Positions 8,188 through 16,231 of a DNA stretch of 32,817 nucleotides are shown in pieces. Position numbers and translations under genes: made by a program. Numbering within the stretch: position 1 is the stretch's first letter; each line of letters starts with the position of its first letter. This DNA is from Chthonomonadaceae bacterium (GTDB taxonomy: Bacteria > Armatimonadota > Chthonomonadetes > Chthonomonadales > Chthonomonadaceae). Location: assembly GCA_027450145.1 (NCBI GenBank), contig DAIDKH010000049.1, positions 1-32,817 of the forward strand. The letters are read 5' to 3'. The notes below the pieces were generated by a model that did not search any database, was not told the origin of the DNA, and was given only the letters and a program-made list of their open reading frames with translations.

Positions 8188-9777
8188 TTAAACAGGCAGC
8201 GCTACGGGAGTAGTAATGCCGTTTATTCCTTCAAACTGGTTAGGACCAGTTCCAAAAGAGCCTAACGTTAGCAAGTTAGTTCCGTTGAGGTCGTCCATGC
8301 GTACCAGGCGGTTGTTGCCAGTGTCACTTACATAAATGTAACCGGCATTGTCTGCCCTAACATCCCACGGGTCTGAAAGCAGCGTACCGAATTTCGTACC
8401 ATAAACAGTTTCATTAGCTCCCGTCATGTCATCTATGCGAACAATGCGGTTATTATTCGTGTCAGCAATGTAGATTCTATTGGCAAGATCCACTGTCATG
8501 CCATGGGGGTCGTTAAGTTCACCTGGGTTTGCACCGGTTCCAAGTGTTCCATAGGTGACCCATCCTGCCCCTGTCATATCGTTGATTCGGACGATACGAT
8601 TATTTAATGCATCGCAAATATAAATTCGGTTACTGGTGTCAACAACCACTTTGAATGGGTTAGTAAACTGCCCGACCCCAGATCCACCGGTACCAAACGA
8701 CACGAAGTTCGTACCAGACAGGTCATCGACTCTAACGATTCGGTTGTTGTATGTATCAGCCACGTAGATGCGGCCGGAGCCGTCCAGCGCGATGCTTTGT
8801 GGGTTGTGGAACTGATTGGTGCCAGAGCCAAGCGTTCCAAATACCTGTGCGTTCAACCCGGAAATATTGCTCATCTTGACAATTCGGTGCTGTTTGGTAT
8901 CCGCAACATAGATGTTAAGCGCCGGATCAACGGCAACTCCAGTTGGTCCGAATGGTGCGGTTACCACAGAATTCCCTGTGAATGCCTGGTACCCAGCACC
9001 AGACATATTGGTAACCAGGGTTACCCTCCCATTAACATAGTCAGTCATTAAGAGCGGGCTGGCGGCCGTGGTGAGCACGGTAATCTCAAGCGTGCCCGTA
9101 ACCCCGCTTTCGTTGTCAGTAGCGCTGATGGTGGCGACACCACCAGTTACGCCCGAGATGAGTCCCGAGCTATTAACTCCGGCATTGGCGCTGTTGGATG
9201 ACCATTGAATATGCGAAGGAGTAAGAAGTACAGAATTTCCGGATGCATCCACGCCAGTGGCAGTTGCCTGCACATACACGCCAGTATTTAGACTAGCCGC
9301 TCCGGTAGCAAGCGAAATCGTCAAGGATTTCACGGTAGAGGCCATGGTGAAGCTCACATTGGCTGTTGCACCTGCGGTGATTGTAACTGTAGATGATCCG
9401 GCAGAATCAGCAACACCTGTACCGTCTGTAGACGGATAGGCCGCGGCGCCAACCTGCAGATTGCCTGGTGCGAGACCTGTGAAAGTCGCAGTAGATGTGC
9501 TGGCAGTGGTGGGCCGTGCCACCACTTGCGAGGCCACCTTGGTTGTACCGCTCATCAGCGTGATCACAACGCTGTTAGCTGCGGCGGGTATCAGCCTGCT
9601 CCCAGTGGGCCATGCAATGTTAACCACGGCTTTGCCTGTTCCCCGGCCGGTTACGGCTGAAGAGCCCGTACCGCAGCCCGCAATTGCATCACTTACGGTA
9701 GCGAGCAGCATTCCACCCCCCAGCAGGCGCAGCAGTTGGCGCCGAGGTATCGGCACCGACCCAAATCTATCACTCAT
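8188..9777 (-). CDS. Tat-type lipoprotein with Ig-like domain and NHL-repeat propeller
   Basis: About 529 residues. The ATG at 9777 has GAGGAGA 8 bases upstream, so the frame extending to 9894 is not used. The N-terminus has a twin-arginine motif (PRRQLLRLLGG) and then a lipobox (AIAGC), indicating Tat export and lipid anchoring. A Thr/Ser/Ala-rich region and one BIG2-like Ig domain (…LISGVTGGVATISATD…) follow. From about residue 255 to the end there are at least five NHL repeats with the signature IYVADTxxxRIVRxDD (IYVADTKQHRIVKM, IYVADTYNNRIVRV, IYICDALNNRIVRI, IYIADTNNNRIVRI, IYVSDTGNNRLVRM), which should close a six-bladed propeller. NHL propellers bind ligands or act as lyases; I see no catalytic signature. 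It is first in the pair with the downstream Ig-like lipoprotein. Confidence 0.8.
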   Translation of the reverse strand: MSDRFGSVPIPRRQLLRLLGGGMLLATVSDAIAGCGTGSSAVTGRGTGKAVVNIAWPTGSRLIPAAANSVVITLMSGTTKVASQVVARPTTASTSTATFTGLAPGNLQVGAAAYPSTDGTGVADSAGSSTVTITAGATANVSFTMASTVKSLTISLATGAASLNTGVYVQATATGVDASGNSVLLTPSHIQWSSNSANAGVNSSGLISGVTGGVATISATDNESGVTGTLEITVLTTAASPLLMTDYVNGRVTLVTNMSGAGYQAFTGNSVVTAPFGPTGVAVDPALNIYVADTKQHRIVKMSNISGLNAQVFGTLGSGTNQFHNPQSIALDGSGRIYVADTYNNRIVRVDDLSGTNFVSFGTGGSGVGQFTNPFKVVVDTSNRIYICDALNNRIVRINDMTGAGWVTYGTLGTGANPGELNDPHGMTVDLANRIYIADTNNNRIVRIDDMTGANETVYGTKFGTLLSDPWDVRADNAGYIYVSDTGNNRLVRMDDLNGTNLLTLGSFGTGPNQFEGINGITTPVALPV

Positions 9778-9815
9778 TACACTTTCTCCTCTAGTGAAAA
9801 TAAGACCAACTGGCA

Positions 9816-9876
9816 GAATGCGAGCGCTCGTCCTTGAGCATCTCCGGGGGCGCTGAGTACCGCAAGCGCCGCATTC
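9816..9876 (-). promoter_or_regulatory. Structured leader upstream of the NHL lipoprotein gene
   Basis: The sequence can fold as a three-way junction. A 7-bp closing stem (9816-9822 with 9870-9876) encloses a 5-bp hairpin GCGCT/AGCGC (9850-9854 with 9865-9869) and a 4-bp hairpin GCTC/GAGC with a 6-base loop (9826-9829 with 9836-9839). It ends 39 bases before the start codon. I do not recognise a known riboswitch class. The region is GC-rich, so chance pairing is possible. Confidence 0.35.
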
Positions 9877-10205
9877 GCACATTTTAAGCCGCAAAACATG
9901 TCATCCAGCATGGGGGGCATAACCGGGAACGGCGGCATATCCACCCGCCTTCAGTACTCCAGGCACTGCCTGTTGTAGCGCAACTACCATCATCCAGGAT
10001 GAAGCGGCGGTAGTTCATTTCCTGATTGCTTAATTGCGTAGCAGAAAATGTGCCAACACGATAAATTTACCGGATGAATACAAAGGACTAGTGAATTTAC
10101 GGGTGGTTGAGGTTCTTAAAGGAATCTGCGTACACTAAGGTGAAATTCCTTCTCACTGGTTAGGCTACTTTGCACGAAAATGCCCCGTCTGTCTGTTGTA
10201 GATAA
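9877..10205. other. Gene-free divergent intergenic region
   Basis: No supported gene. It contains a 13-base palindrome CAGGCA-C-TGCCTG (9960-9972), which could be an operator for either divergent unit. The minus-strand promoter of the NHL gene must lie here, but I cannot pick it out. Confidence 0.4.
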
Positions 10206-10211
10206 TATAAT
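10206..10211 (+). promoter_or_regulatory. Perfect -10 box upstream of the lamin-tail-like gene
   Basis: TATAAT matches the consensus exactly and would start transcription about 55 bases before the ATG at 10273. No good -35 hexamer sits 16-18 bases upstream, so it may need an activator or be fortuitous. Confidence 0.4.
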
Positions 10212-10272
10212 TGCCAGACTGAGTCGCAGCGGGCGACCTGAGTAACCACAGTTTCTTTTGGAGGCGAACTGA

Positions 10273-10671
10273 ATGCTACGAATAGCAGAGATTAAGCACT
10301 CACAGTCGGTTCGGGGTGAGTATATCGTTCTGCAAAATACAGGGCTCGTGGCCATTAACTTACGTGGCTGGGCCGTGTGCTCTGAGGCTCTCATGGATGG
10401 TACCATCAGGGATATCGCCGCTAGCCTCTACGTGTTTCAAACGGATGCCGTTGTAAAGCCCTACACCAAAGTGGTACTTTTTACTGGAAGTGGCGAAGAT
10501 GGCTGGCGGGAAACAACGGACGGCAGACAGGCTTATTGCGCCTACTGGAATCGCGAAACACCAGTTTGGCACGGCGCGCGAGCCGTCAATGTTTTGCACG
10601 TTGCCGGGACCCGATCGGTCGTCGAAAATGCCGTCCCCGTGTGTGATTCCCTTTCGACCGCATCTGCGTAG
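10273..10671 (+). CDS. Small stand-alone lamin-tail-like domain protein
   Basis: 132 residues; ATG preceded by GGAGG at 8 bases. The pattern resembles the lamin-tail domain (LTD, PF00932), an Ig-like beta-sandwich. It has GEYIVLQNTGLVAINLRGWAV near residues 16-36, then an aromatic strand (SLYVFQ), a PYTKVVLFTGSGEDGW segment matching the family's 'gets a halo of charge, then hTGxG' region, a YWNRETPVWH strand near 92, and ARAVNVLHVAGTRSV at the end. No signal peptide or membrane segment is visible, which is unusual because bacterial LTDs are generally parts of exported proteins. It precedes the secreted hydrolase gene by 131 bases on the same strand, and co-transcription is possible. The assignment rests on pattern recognition only. 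Confidence 0.6.
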   Translation: MLRIAEIKHSQSVRGEYIVLQNTGLVAINLRGWAVCSEALMDGTIRDIAASLYVFQTDAVVKPYTKVVLFTGSGEDGWRETTDGRQAYCAYWNRETPVWHGARAVNVLHVAGTRSVVENAVPVCDSLSTASA

Positions 10672-10802
10672 TCACTTCACGGATTGTTGATGTTGCTTGC
10701 TCCCCAGGTTCAAAGACTTGACCCTAAGATCTAAGGGGATCGGTATGCGTGCCATGAGCACAAATGCTGGGGTTTGTTTCAATTTCTTCAGGAGAGAATA
10801 CT

Positions 10803-13268
10803 TTGGTCAAATTGTTCCTGCCTGCTGCGATACTTATTGCTTCAGCGGGCGCGGCCGGTGCCCAACCTGCTGCCACCTCTCTCATCTCCAACTCTAAGGC
10901 TTTGACCTTACCTGCGGTTGGCAGATATTCACGCGCTCCAATCCATCGGGATCCTGTTGAGGCATCTATTATCAACGGTAGTTTTCAGCCACCCGCAGCA
11001 GGGAAAACAGTCACTACTGCCACTGGTAAAGTGGTAAAATGGGCGCCGACGAGCGCAACAGCCCAAGGAGATTACAAAGTAGATCGAGGCGGCTACACCG
11101 ATATCGTGATTGATCGAACCACTGGGGCACCCGCAATACTAAACGCTGGTGGTGACTCGTTGGTCTATGTCAACGGCGTACTATTACCCGGTGATGTGTA
11201 CGGCAACGGGCAGCTGCATCTTCCTATCTATCTACGCCCCGGCAGAAACGACCTTCTGTTTCTGTGCATCAGTCGCACTCTCTCGGTACACATCACTTCC
11301 CCTCGCGCCCCACAACAGCTATCTACAAGTGATCTTACACTCCCAGACCTACATGCAGGAGTGTATAACAAAGTGCTCGGCGCTATTCCTGTGCTGAACT
11401 CACAAAGAAAAACCGTAACCGGCTGCACGATAACCGTATCAGGACCCGGGATAAGCGCAGAAACCACCGAGGTACCACCACTTCTGCCGCTAGAGGGCAG
11501 AAAATGTGCGTTCAGGGCGGGTATACGTCCCGCGATGACGGCAAAATCAGTGATGCTCACAGTTTCGCTACGGCACAACGGCAAGCTGCTCGACACCACC
11601 CATTTTCCGCTGGCAGTGCGGTCGGCAGGAGAGACGTACAAGCAAACGTTTATAAGCAATATTGATGGAAGCGTACAGTACTTCGCAGTAAATCCCGCCC
11701 ACCCACTGCCGGGCGCCAAACGCCCCCCTGCACTGGTACTCACTCTGCATGGTGCAGGTGTTGAAGCGATTGGGCAGGTGAACGCGTACGAGTCCAAATC
11801 GTGGCTCACGCTCGTTGGGCCGACAAACCGCCGACCATTTGGCTTCGACTGGGAAGACTGGGGCCGGCTAGATGCGCTGGAAGTACTTCACATCGCTCAA
11901 CACACGATGGGTTTAGACAACAGCCGGACGTATCTTGCAGGTCACTCGATGGGTGGACACGGCACATGGCAGCTCGGCGTACTCTACCCTGACCGCTTTG
12001 CAGCAATTGGTCCGAGTGCGGCCTGGATTAGTTTCGCAACATATGCTGGAATGAAACCACCTGTAAATCCTACACCGGTGCAGAATATGTTCGACATCGC
12101 TGGCAACACCAGTAACACGTTGCTCATGGGCCACAATTACGCTCAGGAAGGCATCTACATTCTGCAAGGCCTTGCTGACGACAACGTTCCACCAACTGAA
12201 GCCAAACACATGGTCAAGTACCTATCGACATTTCACAAGGACTTCCGTTATCATTTTCAGCCTGGAGCAAACCACTGGTGGGATGTGTCCCCGGAACCAG
12301 GTGCTGACTGTGTAGACTACAGGCCAATGTATCAGTTCTTCGCTCACCATGTGCTTGCACCGGCGGCCTCTATGCGGCATATTGACTTTACTACTACCAA
12401 TCCCGGTGTAACTGCGCGCGATTTCTGGATGACAATCGAACAACAGGCCCGTCCAATGCTAGTGAGTAATGTGAACGTGGTGTTTGATCCCGGCCAACGA
12501 CTATTTCACGGCACCACGACAAACGTGGCCGTTATGAAATTCGATCTGCGACAGCTGCTCGTTCCCGGAGATCCAATTAACCTCAAAATCGACAATAATG
12601 TCGCGATAACGGTTAAATGGCCCAAAACTGGTATTTTGTGGCTTGAAAATACGCTCTCTGGCTGGCAGGAGATAAATGCGCTGCCGGCCACTGCAAAAAA
12701 CCCGTTACGAAATGGTCCCTTCAAACTGGCGTTCAACCACAATTTCATAATGGTGTATGGTACTCACGGTACACCCGACGAGAACTCGTGGGCAATGCAA
12801 AAGGCACGCTTGGATGCAGAAACCTTCTGGTACCGCGGAAATGGATCGGTGACCATCATTCCGGACACGGAGTTCAATGCCAAGGCAAATATCGACCAGA
12901 GTGTCATCCTGTATGGTAACAGCGTCACTAACAGCGCTTGGAAGGCACTCTTGGGAAGCAGCCCGGTTCAAATCACCGAAGGAAGTGCGAGTATTGGCTC
13001 GCACACATTTACGGGAAGCGACTTGGCCAGTATGTTTCTACAGCCACGGCCAGGCAGCGCCATAGCGTGTGTGGCTGCGATTTCCGGCACCGGCCTTACG
13101 GGAATGGAAGTAACCAATAGGCTTCCGATATTCATGTCCGGCACAGGTTGGCCCGATTGCACATTGCTCTCTTCCCACGTTCTATCCGCTGGTACCGCAG
13201 GTGTTCTGGCAGCTGGCTTCTTTGGAAACGACTGGAGCGTCAGCAACGGAGAATTTGCGTTTCATTAG
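10803..13268 (+). CDS. Secreted alpha/beta-hydrolase, prolyl-oligopeptidase-like
   Basis: About 821 residues from a TTG start at 10803, chosen because AGGAGAG lies 6-7 bases upstream and the product then begins with a standard signal peptide (VKLFLPAAILIASAGAAGAQ). The ATG at 10764 would put 13 polar residues before it and lacks a ribosome site. Residues to about 300 are beta-rich, with a galactose-binding-like feel (LPIYLRPGRNDLLFLC). The alpha/beta-hydrolase core spans roughly 305-510: ALVLTLHGAG (oxyanion strand), GHSMGGHGTW with the nucleophile near S382, LADDNVP with the acid near 458, and GANHWWD with the histidine near 490. The triad is therefore complete. About 300 C-terminal residues are beta-rich and of unknown role. 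The family includes peptidases and esterases, and the substrate cannot be told. Confidence 0.75.
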   Translation: MVKLFLPAAILIASAGAAGAQPAATSLISNSKALTLPAVGRYSRAPIHRDPVEASIINGSFQPPAAGKTVTTATGKVVKWAPTSATAQGDYKVDRGGYTDIVIDRTTGAPAILNAGGDSLVYVNGVLLPGDVYGNGQLHLPIYLRPGRNDLLFLCISRTLSVHITSPRAPQQLSTSDLTLPDLHAGVYNKVLGAIPVLNSQRKTVTGCTITVSGPGISAETTEVPPLLPLEGRKCAFRAGIRPAMTAKSVMLTVSLRHNGKLLDTTHFPLAVRSAGETYKQTFISNIDGSVQYFAVNPAHPLPGAKRPPALVLTLHGAGVEAIGQVNAYESKSWLTLVGPTNRRPFGFDWEDWGRLDALEVLHIAQHTMGLDNSRTYLAGHSMGGHGTWQLGVLYPDRFAAIGPSAAWISFATYAGMKPPVNPTPVQNMFDIAGNTSNTLLMGHNYAQEGIYILQGLADDNVPPTEAKHMVKYLSTFHKDFRYHFQPGANHWWDVSPEPGADCVDYRPMYQFFAHHVLAPAASMRHIDFTTTNPGVTARDFWMTIEQQARPMLVSNVNVVFDPGQRLFHGTTTNVAVMKFDLRQLLVPGDPINLKIDNNVAITVKWPKTGILWLENTLSGWQEINALPATAKNPLRNGPFKLAFNHNFIMVYGTHGTPDENSWAMQKARLDAETFWYRGNGSVTIIPDTEFNAKANIDQSVILYGNSVTNSAWKALLGSSPVQITEGSASIGSHTFTGSDLASMFLQPRPGSAIACVAAISGTGLTGMEVTNRLPIFMSGTGWPDCTLLSSHVLSAGTAGVLAAGFFGNDWSVSNGEFAFH

Positions 13269-13297
13269 GATACGGTAACTATATCAGCGATCACTAT

Positions 13298-13352
13298 GGC
13301 CCGTTGAGAGCGCCTGTTGCACCACCAACAGGTCCTTCAACGGGCCTTTCTT
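13298..13352 (+). terminator. Strong nested terminator after the hydrolase gene
   Basis: A 10-bp outer stem, GGCCCGTTGA (13298-13307) with TCAACGGGCC (13337-13346), encloses a second hairpin, CCTGTTG (13313-13319) with CAACAGG (13326-13332). TTTCTT follows immediately. It lies 30 bases past the stop codon. Confidence 0.85.
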
Positions 13353-13418
13353 CGCCCCGCGATACACCTCATTTCGCCTCGTACGAAACAATTTGACCGA
13401 CCTCGCTCAAATCCTGGT

Positions 13419-13467
13419 TTTCGTTTTGTTTTGTTTGCGCGCATATTCTTTCGTTTTGTGCTATAAG
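13419..13467 (+). promoter_or_regulatory. Direct repeats and possible -10 box before the E1 gene
   Basis: The 11-base sequence TTTCGTTTTGT occurs at 13419-13429 and again at 13449-13459, exactly 30 bases apart (about three helical turns). It is followed by TATAAG (13462-13467), a plausible -10 element about 33 bases before the start codon. The surrounding stretch is strongly T-rich on this strand. Repeats in helical phase next to a promoter suggest a regulator site, which is inferred. Confidence 0.35.
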
Positions 13468-13499
13468 GTATTTAGCCTTATCCAATTCAGGAGCCTTTG

Positions 13500-15998
13500 A
13501 TGCCAAAATCTCTACCCATAAAACCGGAACTAGTGCGCTCTAGCGGCAAGTTGGAATTTAGCCCAATTCCTCTGAATAGTTACAGCAAAACAATGGGCGA
13601 GGAACTTGCCAACTACAGCACAACAGAACTGGTAAGTATCTACCACGACATGGCGTGTATTCGTGCGTTTGAATCGATGCTTGACGAAGTGAAGAAGCAA
13701 GGGAAGTACCGCGAGATTGAATACAACCATAAGGGCCCGGCGCACCTATCCATCGGTCAGGAGGCTAGCGCAGTCGGGCAGAGCTTCTTACTGGATATTA
13801 ATGATCACATTTTTGGAAGCCACAGGAGTCATGGTGAGATCCTTGCCAAGGGCCTTTCGGCTATCAACAAGCTGTCCGATGATCAGCTTATGTCGGTCAT
13901 GGAAAACTATATGGACGGCGCCGCACTACGCGCATTGGAACAACCGGTGCCGGGCACAAATGAAACACACACACCAAAGGATGTAAAAAGCCTTGCCATT
14001 GAGTTTCTTCTCTACGGAGCGCTAGCAGAGATATTCGGTCGGGAGAACGGGTTCAATCGAGGTATGGGAGGGTCAATGCACGCCTTCTTCGCTCCGTTTG
14101 GCATCTTCCCGAACAACGCCCTGGTAGGAGGATCAGCGGACATTTCCGTCGGTGCTGCACTGTTTAAGCGCATCAACCGTCGCAATGGCGTCGTGATTTG
14201 CAACATTGGTGATGCTTCCGCTTCCTGTGGTCCTACATGGGAGGCACTATGCTTTGCAACAATGGAGCAATTCAAGACTCTCTTTGACGAAGCCCACAGA
14301 GGCGGACTGCCGCTGATCATGAACTTCGTTAACAACTTCTACGGCATGGGCGGTCAGCCAGTCGGTGAAACTGGTGGATTTGGTATACTCGCTCGCCTGG
14401 GAGCTGGCCTAACTGCCGATCAGATGCATGCTGAGCGCGTAGATGGATACAACCCACTCGCGGTCATCGATGCAATTCGCCGCAAACGGGCGATCCTCCT
14501 GGAAGGCAACGGTCCGGTACTGTTAGATACTGTCACATACAGATTTAGCGGCCACTCTCCTTCCGATGCCTCAAGCTATCGAGACCGTACGGAGGTTGAA
14601 GCCTGGCAAAATGTCGATTCACTGCATACTTACAAGTCTGACCTCTTGGCAAACTCTGTTGCAACTACCGAGCAGCTAACTGTGATCGCTGATTCCCTCG
14701 ATAGCGCGATTTTGCGAGCCTATCGTAGAGCTATCGATCTCGAGCTTTCACCCAGGGCAAACCTGTATAAATCCGGATGCCTCCTAGAGAATACGATGTT
14801 CTCTAACCACGAGGAACTATCTCTGGATGCTAGTGTTAGTCCAGAATTAAGTATTCTTCCCTCTGAAAATCCGCGCGTTCAAAGGCTCGCCTCGCGATCC
14901 CGCTCAGGAATTGATGAGACAGGAGCGACGCTGCCCAAGGCGCGCTGTATTGGCATTCGCGACGCACTGTTTGAAGCGATTTATTACCACTTTCAGAAGG
15001 ATCCTACGCTGGTTGCCTACGGGGAAGAGAATCGAGACTGGGGTGGCGCTTTTGGAGTTTACCAGGGCCTTACTGAGGCTTTGCCATACCACCGATTGTT
15101 CAATAGCCCTATCGCCGAGGCCGCCATCGTCGGTACCGCGGTTGGATACGCTCTGGAAGGCGGTCGCGCATTGGTAGAGCTGATGTACTGCGACTTTCTT
15201 GGTCGTGCGGGTGATGAAGTATTTAACCAGCTGTCAAAATGGCAGTCCATGTCTGGGGGGTTCCTCCGCATGCCGGTTGTGTTGCGCGTATCTGTGGGAA
15301 GCAAATACGGAGCCCAACACAGCCAGGACTGGACCGCTTTGTGCGCTCACATTCCGGGGCTAAAGGTTGTGTTTCCGGCAACACCGTACGATGCGAAGGG
15401 TCTTATGCACTCCGCACTACTAGGCACGGACCCTGTAGTATTCTTTGAGAGCCAACGAATTTACGATCAAACAGAGCTGTTTCACGGGGCACAAGGCGTT
15501 CCTGCTGATTTTTACACGATTCCGTTGGGCGCACCGGATGTAAAACGCCCTGGCAATGACATTACGATCCTTACTGTGGGTGCAACGCTCTACCGTGCTC
15601 TACAGGCGGCAGATATTCTTCGCGACAAGTATGGTATTTCTGCCGAAGTAATCGATGCGCGTTCCCTGGTTCCGTTCGACTATGCGCCTGTACTTTCAAG
15701 TGTAGCAAAAACTGGTCGCATCGTGCTGGCTAGCGATGCGTGCGAGCGCGGATCAATTCTACATACGATGGCGTCAAGGATAAGCCAACTTGCCTTCGAT
15801 GATCTAGACGCTCCGCCGGTTGTGGTTGGCGCCCGAAATTGGATAACGCCACCCGACGAGGTTGAGGACGCCTTTTTCCCGTTTGCTAAAGACATACTCT
15901 CGGCCATACATCAGCATATTCTTCCTCTACCTGGTTTCGATGCAGTTTCGGCGGACGACCGCGCAGAGATTGCAAGACGCGCAGCAGCAGGTATCTAG
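13500..15998 (+). CDS. Fused alpha-beta E1 component of a 2-oxoacid dehydrogenase-type TPP enzyme
   Basis: About 832 residues from the ATG at 13500, which has AGGAG 7 bases upstream; a TTG directly before it is also possible. The N-terminal half (about 40-440) is an E1-alpha domain: [14 protein letters not shown], then the TPP/Mg segment [10 protein letters not shown] (near 237) ending in VNNFYGMGG (near 277), and [10 protein letters not shown]. The C-terminal half (about 480-830) is E1-beta: [55 protein letters not shown]. Separate alpha and beta chains are thus joined in one polypeptide. These enzymes decarboxylate 2-oxoacids and pass the acyl group to a lipoyl E2. No E2 or E3 gene is nearby, and the usual GDG of the TPP motif reads GDA. 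Substrate is unknown (branched-chain 2-oxoacid, pyruvate or acetoin all possible). Confidence 0.85.
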   Translation: MPKSLPIKPELVRSSGKLEFSPIPLNSYSKTMGEELANYSTTELVSIYHDMACIRAFESMLDEVKKQGKYREIEYNHKGPAHLSIGQEASAVGQSFLLDINDHIFGSHRSHGEILAKGLSAINKLSDDQLMSVMENYMDGAALRALEQPVPGTNETHTPKDVKSLAIEFLLYGALAEIFGRENGFNRGMGGSMHAFFAPFGIFPNNALVGGSADISVGAALFKRINRRNGVVICNIGDASASCGPTWEALCFATMEQFKTLFDEAHRGGLPLIMNFVNNFYGMGGQPVGETGGFGILARLGAGLTADQMHAERVDGYNPLAVIDAIRRKRAILLEGNGPVLLDTVTYRFSGHSPSDASSYRDRTEVEAWQNVDSLHTYKSDLLANSVATTEQLTVIADSLDSAILRAYRRAIDLELSPRANLYKSGCLLENTMFSNHEELSLDASVSPELSILPSENPRVQRLASRSRSGIDETGATLPKARCIGIRDALFEAIYYHFQKDPTLVAYGEENRDWGGAFGVYQGLTEALPYHRLFNSPIAEAAIVGTAVGYALEGGRALVELMYCDFLGRAGDEVFNQLSKWQSMSGGFLRMPVVLRVSVGSKYGAQHSQDWTALCAHIPGLKVVFPATPYDAKGLMHSALLGTDPVVFFESQRIYDQTELFHGAQGVPADFYTIPLGAPDVKRPGNDITILTVGATLYRALQAADILRDKYGISAEVIDARSLVPFDYAPVLSSVAKTGRIVLASDACERGSILHTMASRISQLAFDDLDAPPVVVGARNWITPPDEVEDAFFPFAKDILSAIHQHILPLPGFDAVSADDRAEIARRAAAGI

Positions 15999-16015
15999 CG
16001 CTTAAGAATCACCAA

Positions 16016-16050
16016 CGAGGGCAGCACGCGGTAAAGAGTGCCTGCCCTCG
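16016..16050 (+). terminator. Probable terminator after the E1 gene
   Basis: CGAGGGCAG (16016-16024) pairs with CTGCCCTCG (16042-16050), extended by CAC/GTG inside with one bulged base. The tail (ACCTCATCTTT) is only partly T-rich, so efficiency is uncertain. Confidence 0.5.
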
Positions 16051-16147
16051 ACCTCATCTTTGGGCAATCTAAACGCCGATTACGCATAAACCTACCCCTC
16101 CCGCTCTATTTCGCCCCGTACCACTACCCCAGGTTTCTAGTTAGTCG

Positions 16148-16178
16148 TTGGAAGGAATTCGCTGAATTGAACGATAAT
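16148..16178 (+). promoter_or_regulatory. Possible promoter of the 1219-residue gene and its isomerase
   Basis: TTGGAA (16148-16153) and GATAAT (16173-16178) are 19 bases apart, a little long. A start site near 16185 would give a leader of about 45 bases. Confidence 0.3.
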
Positions 16179-16231
16179 ACAAGCCTGTACACTATTGTTT
16201 CTCAATCTACCTTCTCCTGGGAGTGCCGATC

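Noticed and set aside
8188-9100. Repeated DNA within the NHL gene as a repeat array or CRISPR
   Set aside because: The similarity is explained by tandem NHL protein repeats of about 45 residues; the units are diverged and coding.
10721-10746. Promoter directly before the secreted hydrolase gene (TTGACC near 10718)
   Set aside because: No acceptable -10 box at the right spacing; the gene may instead be read from the promoter of the lamin-tail-like gene.
13437-13443. GCGCGC run before the E1 gene as an operator
   Set aside because: Too short to distinguish from chance.
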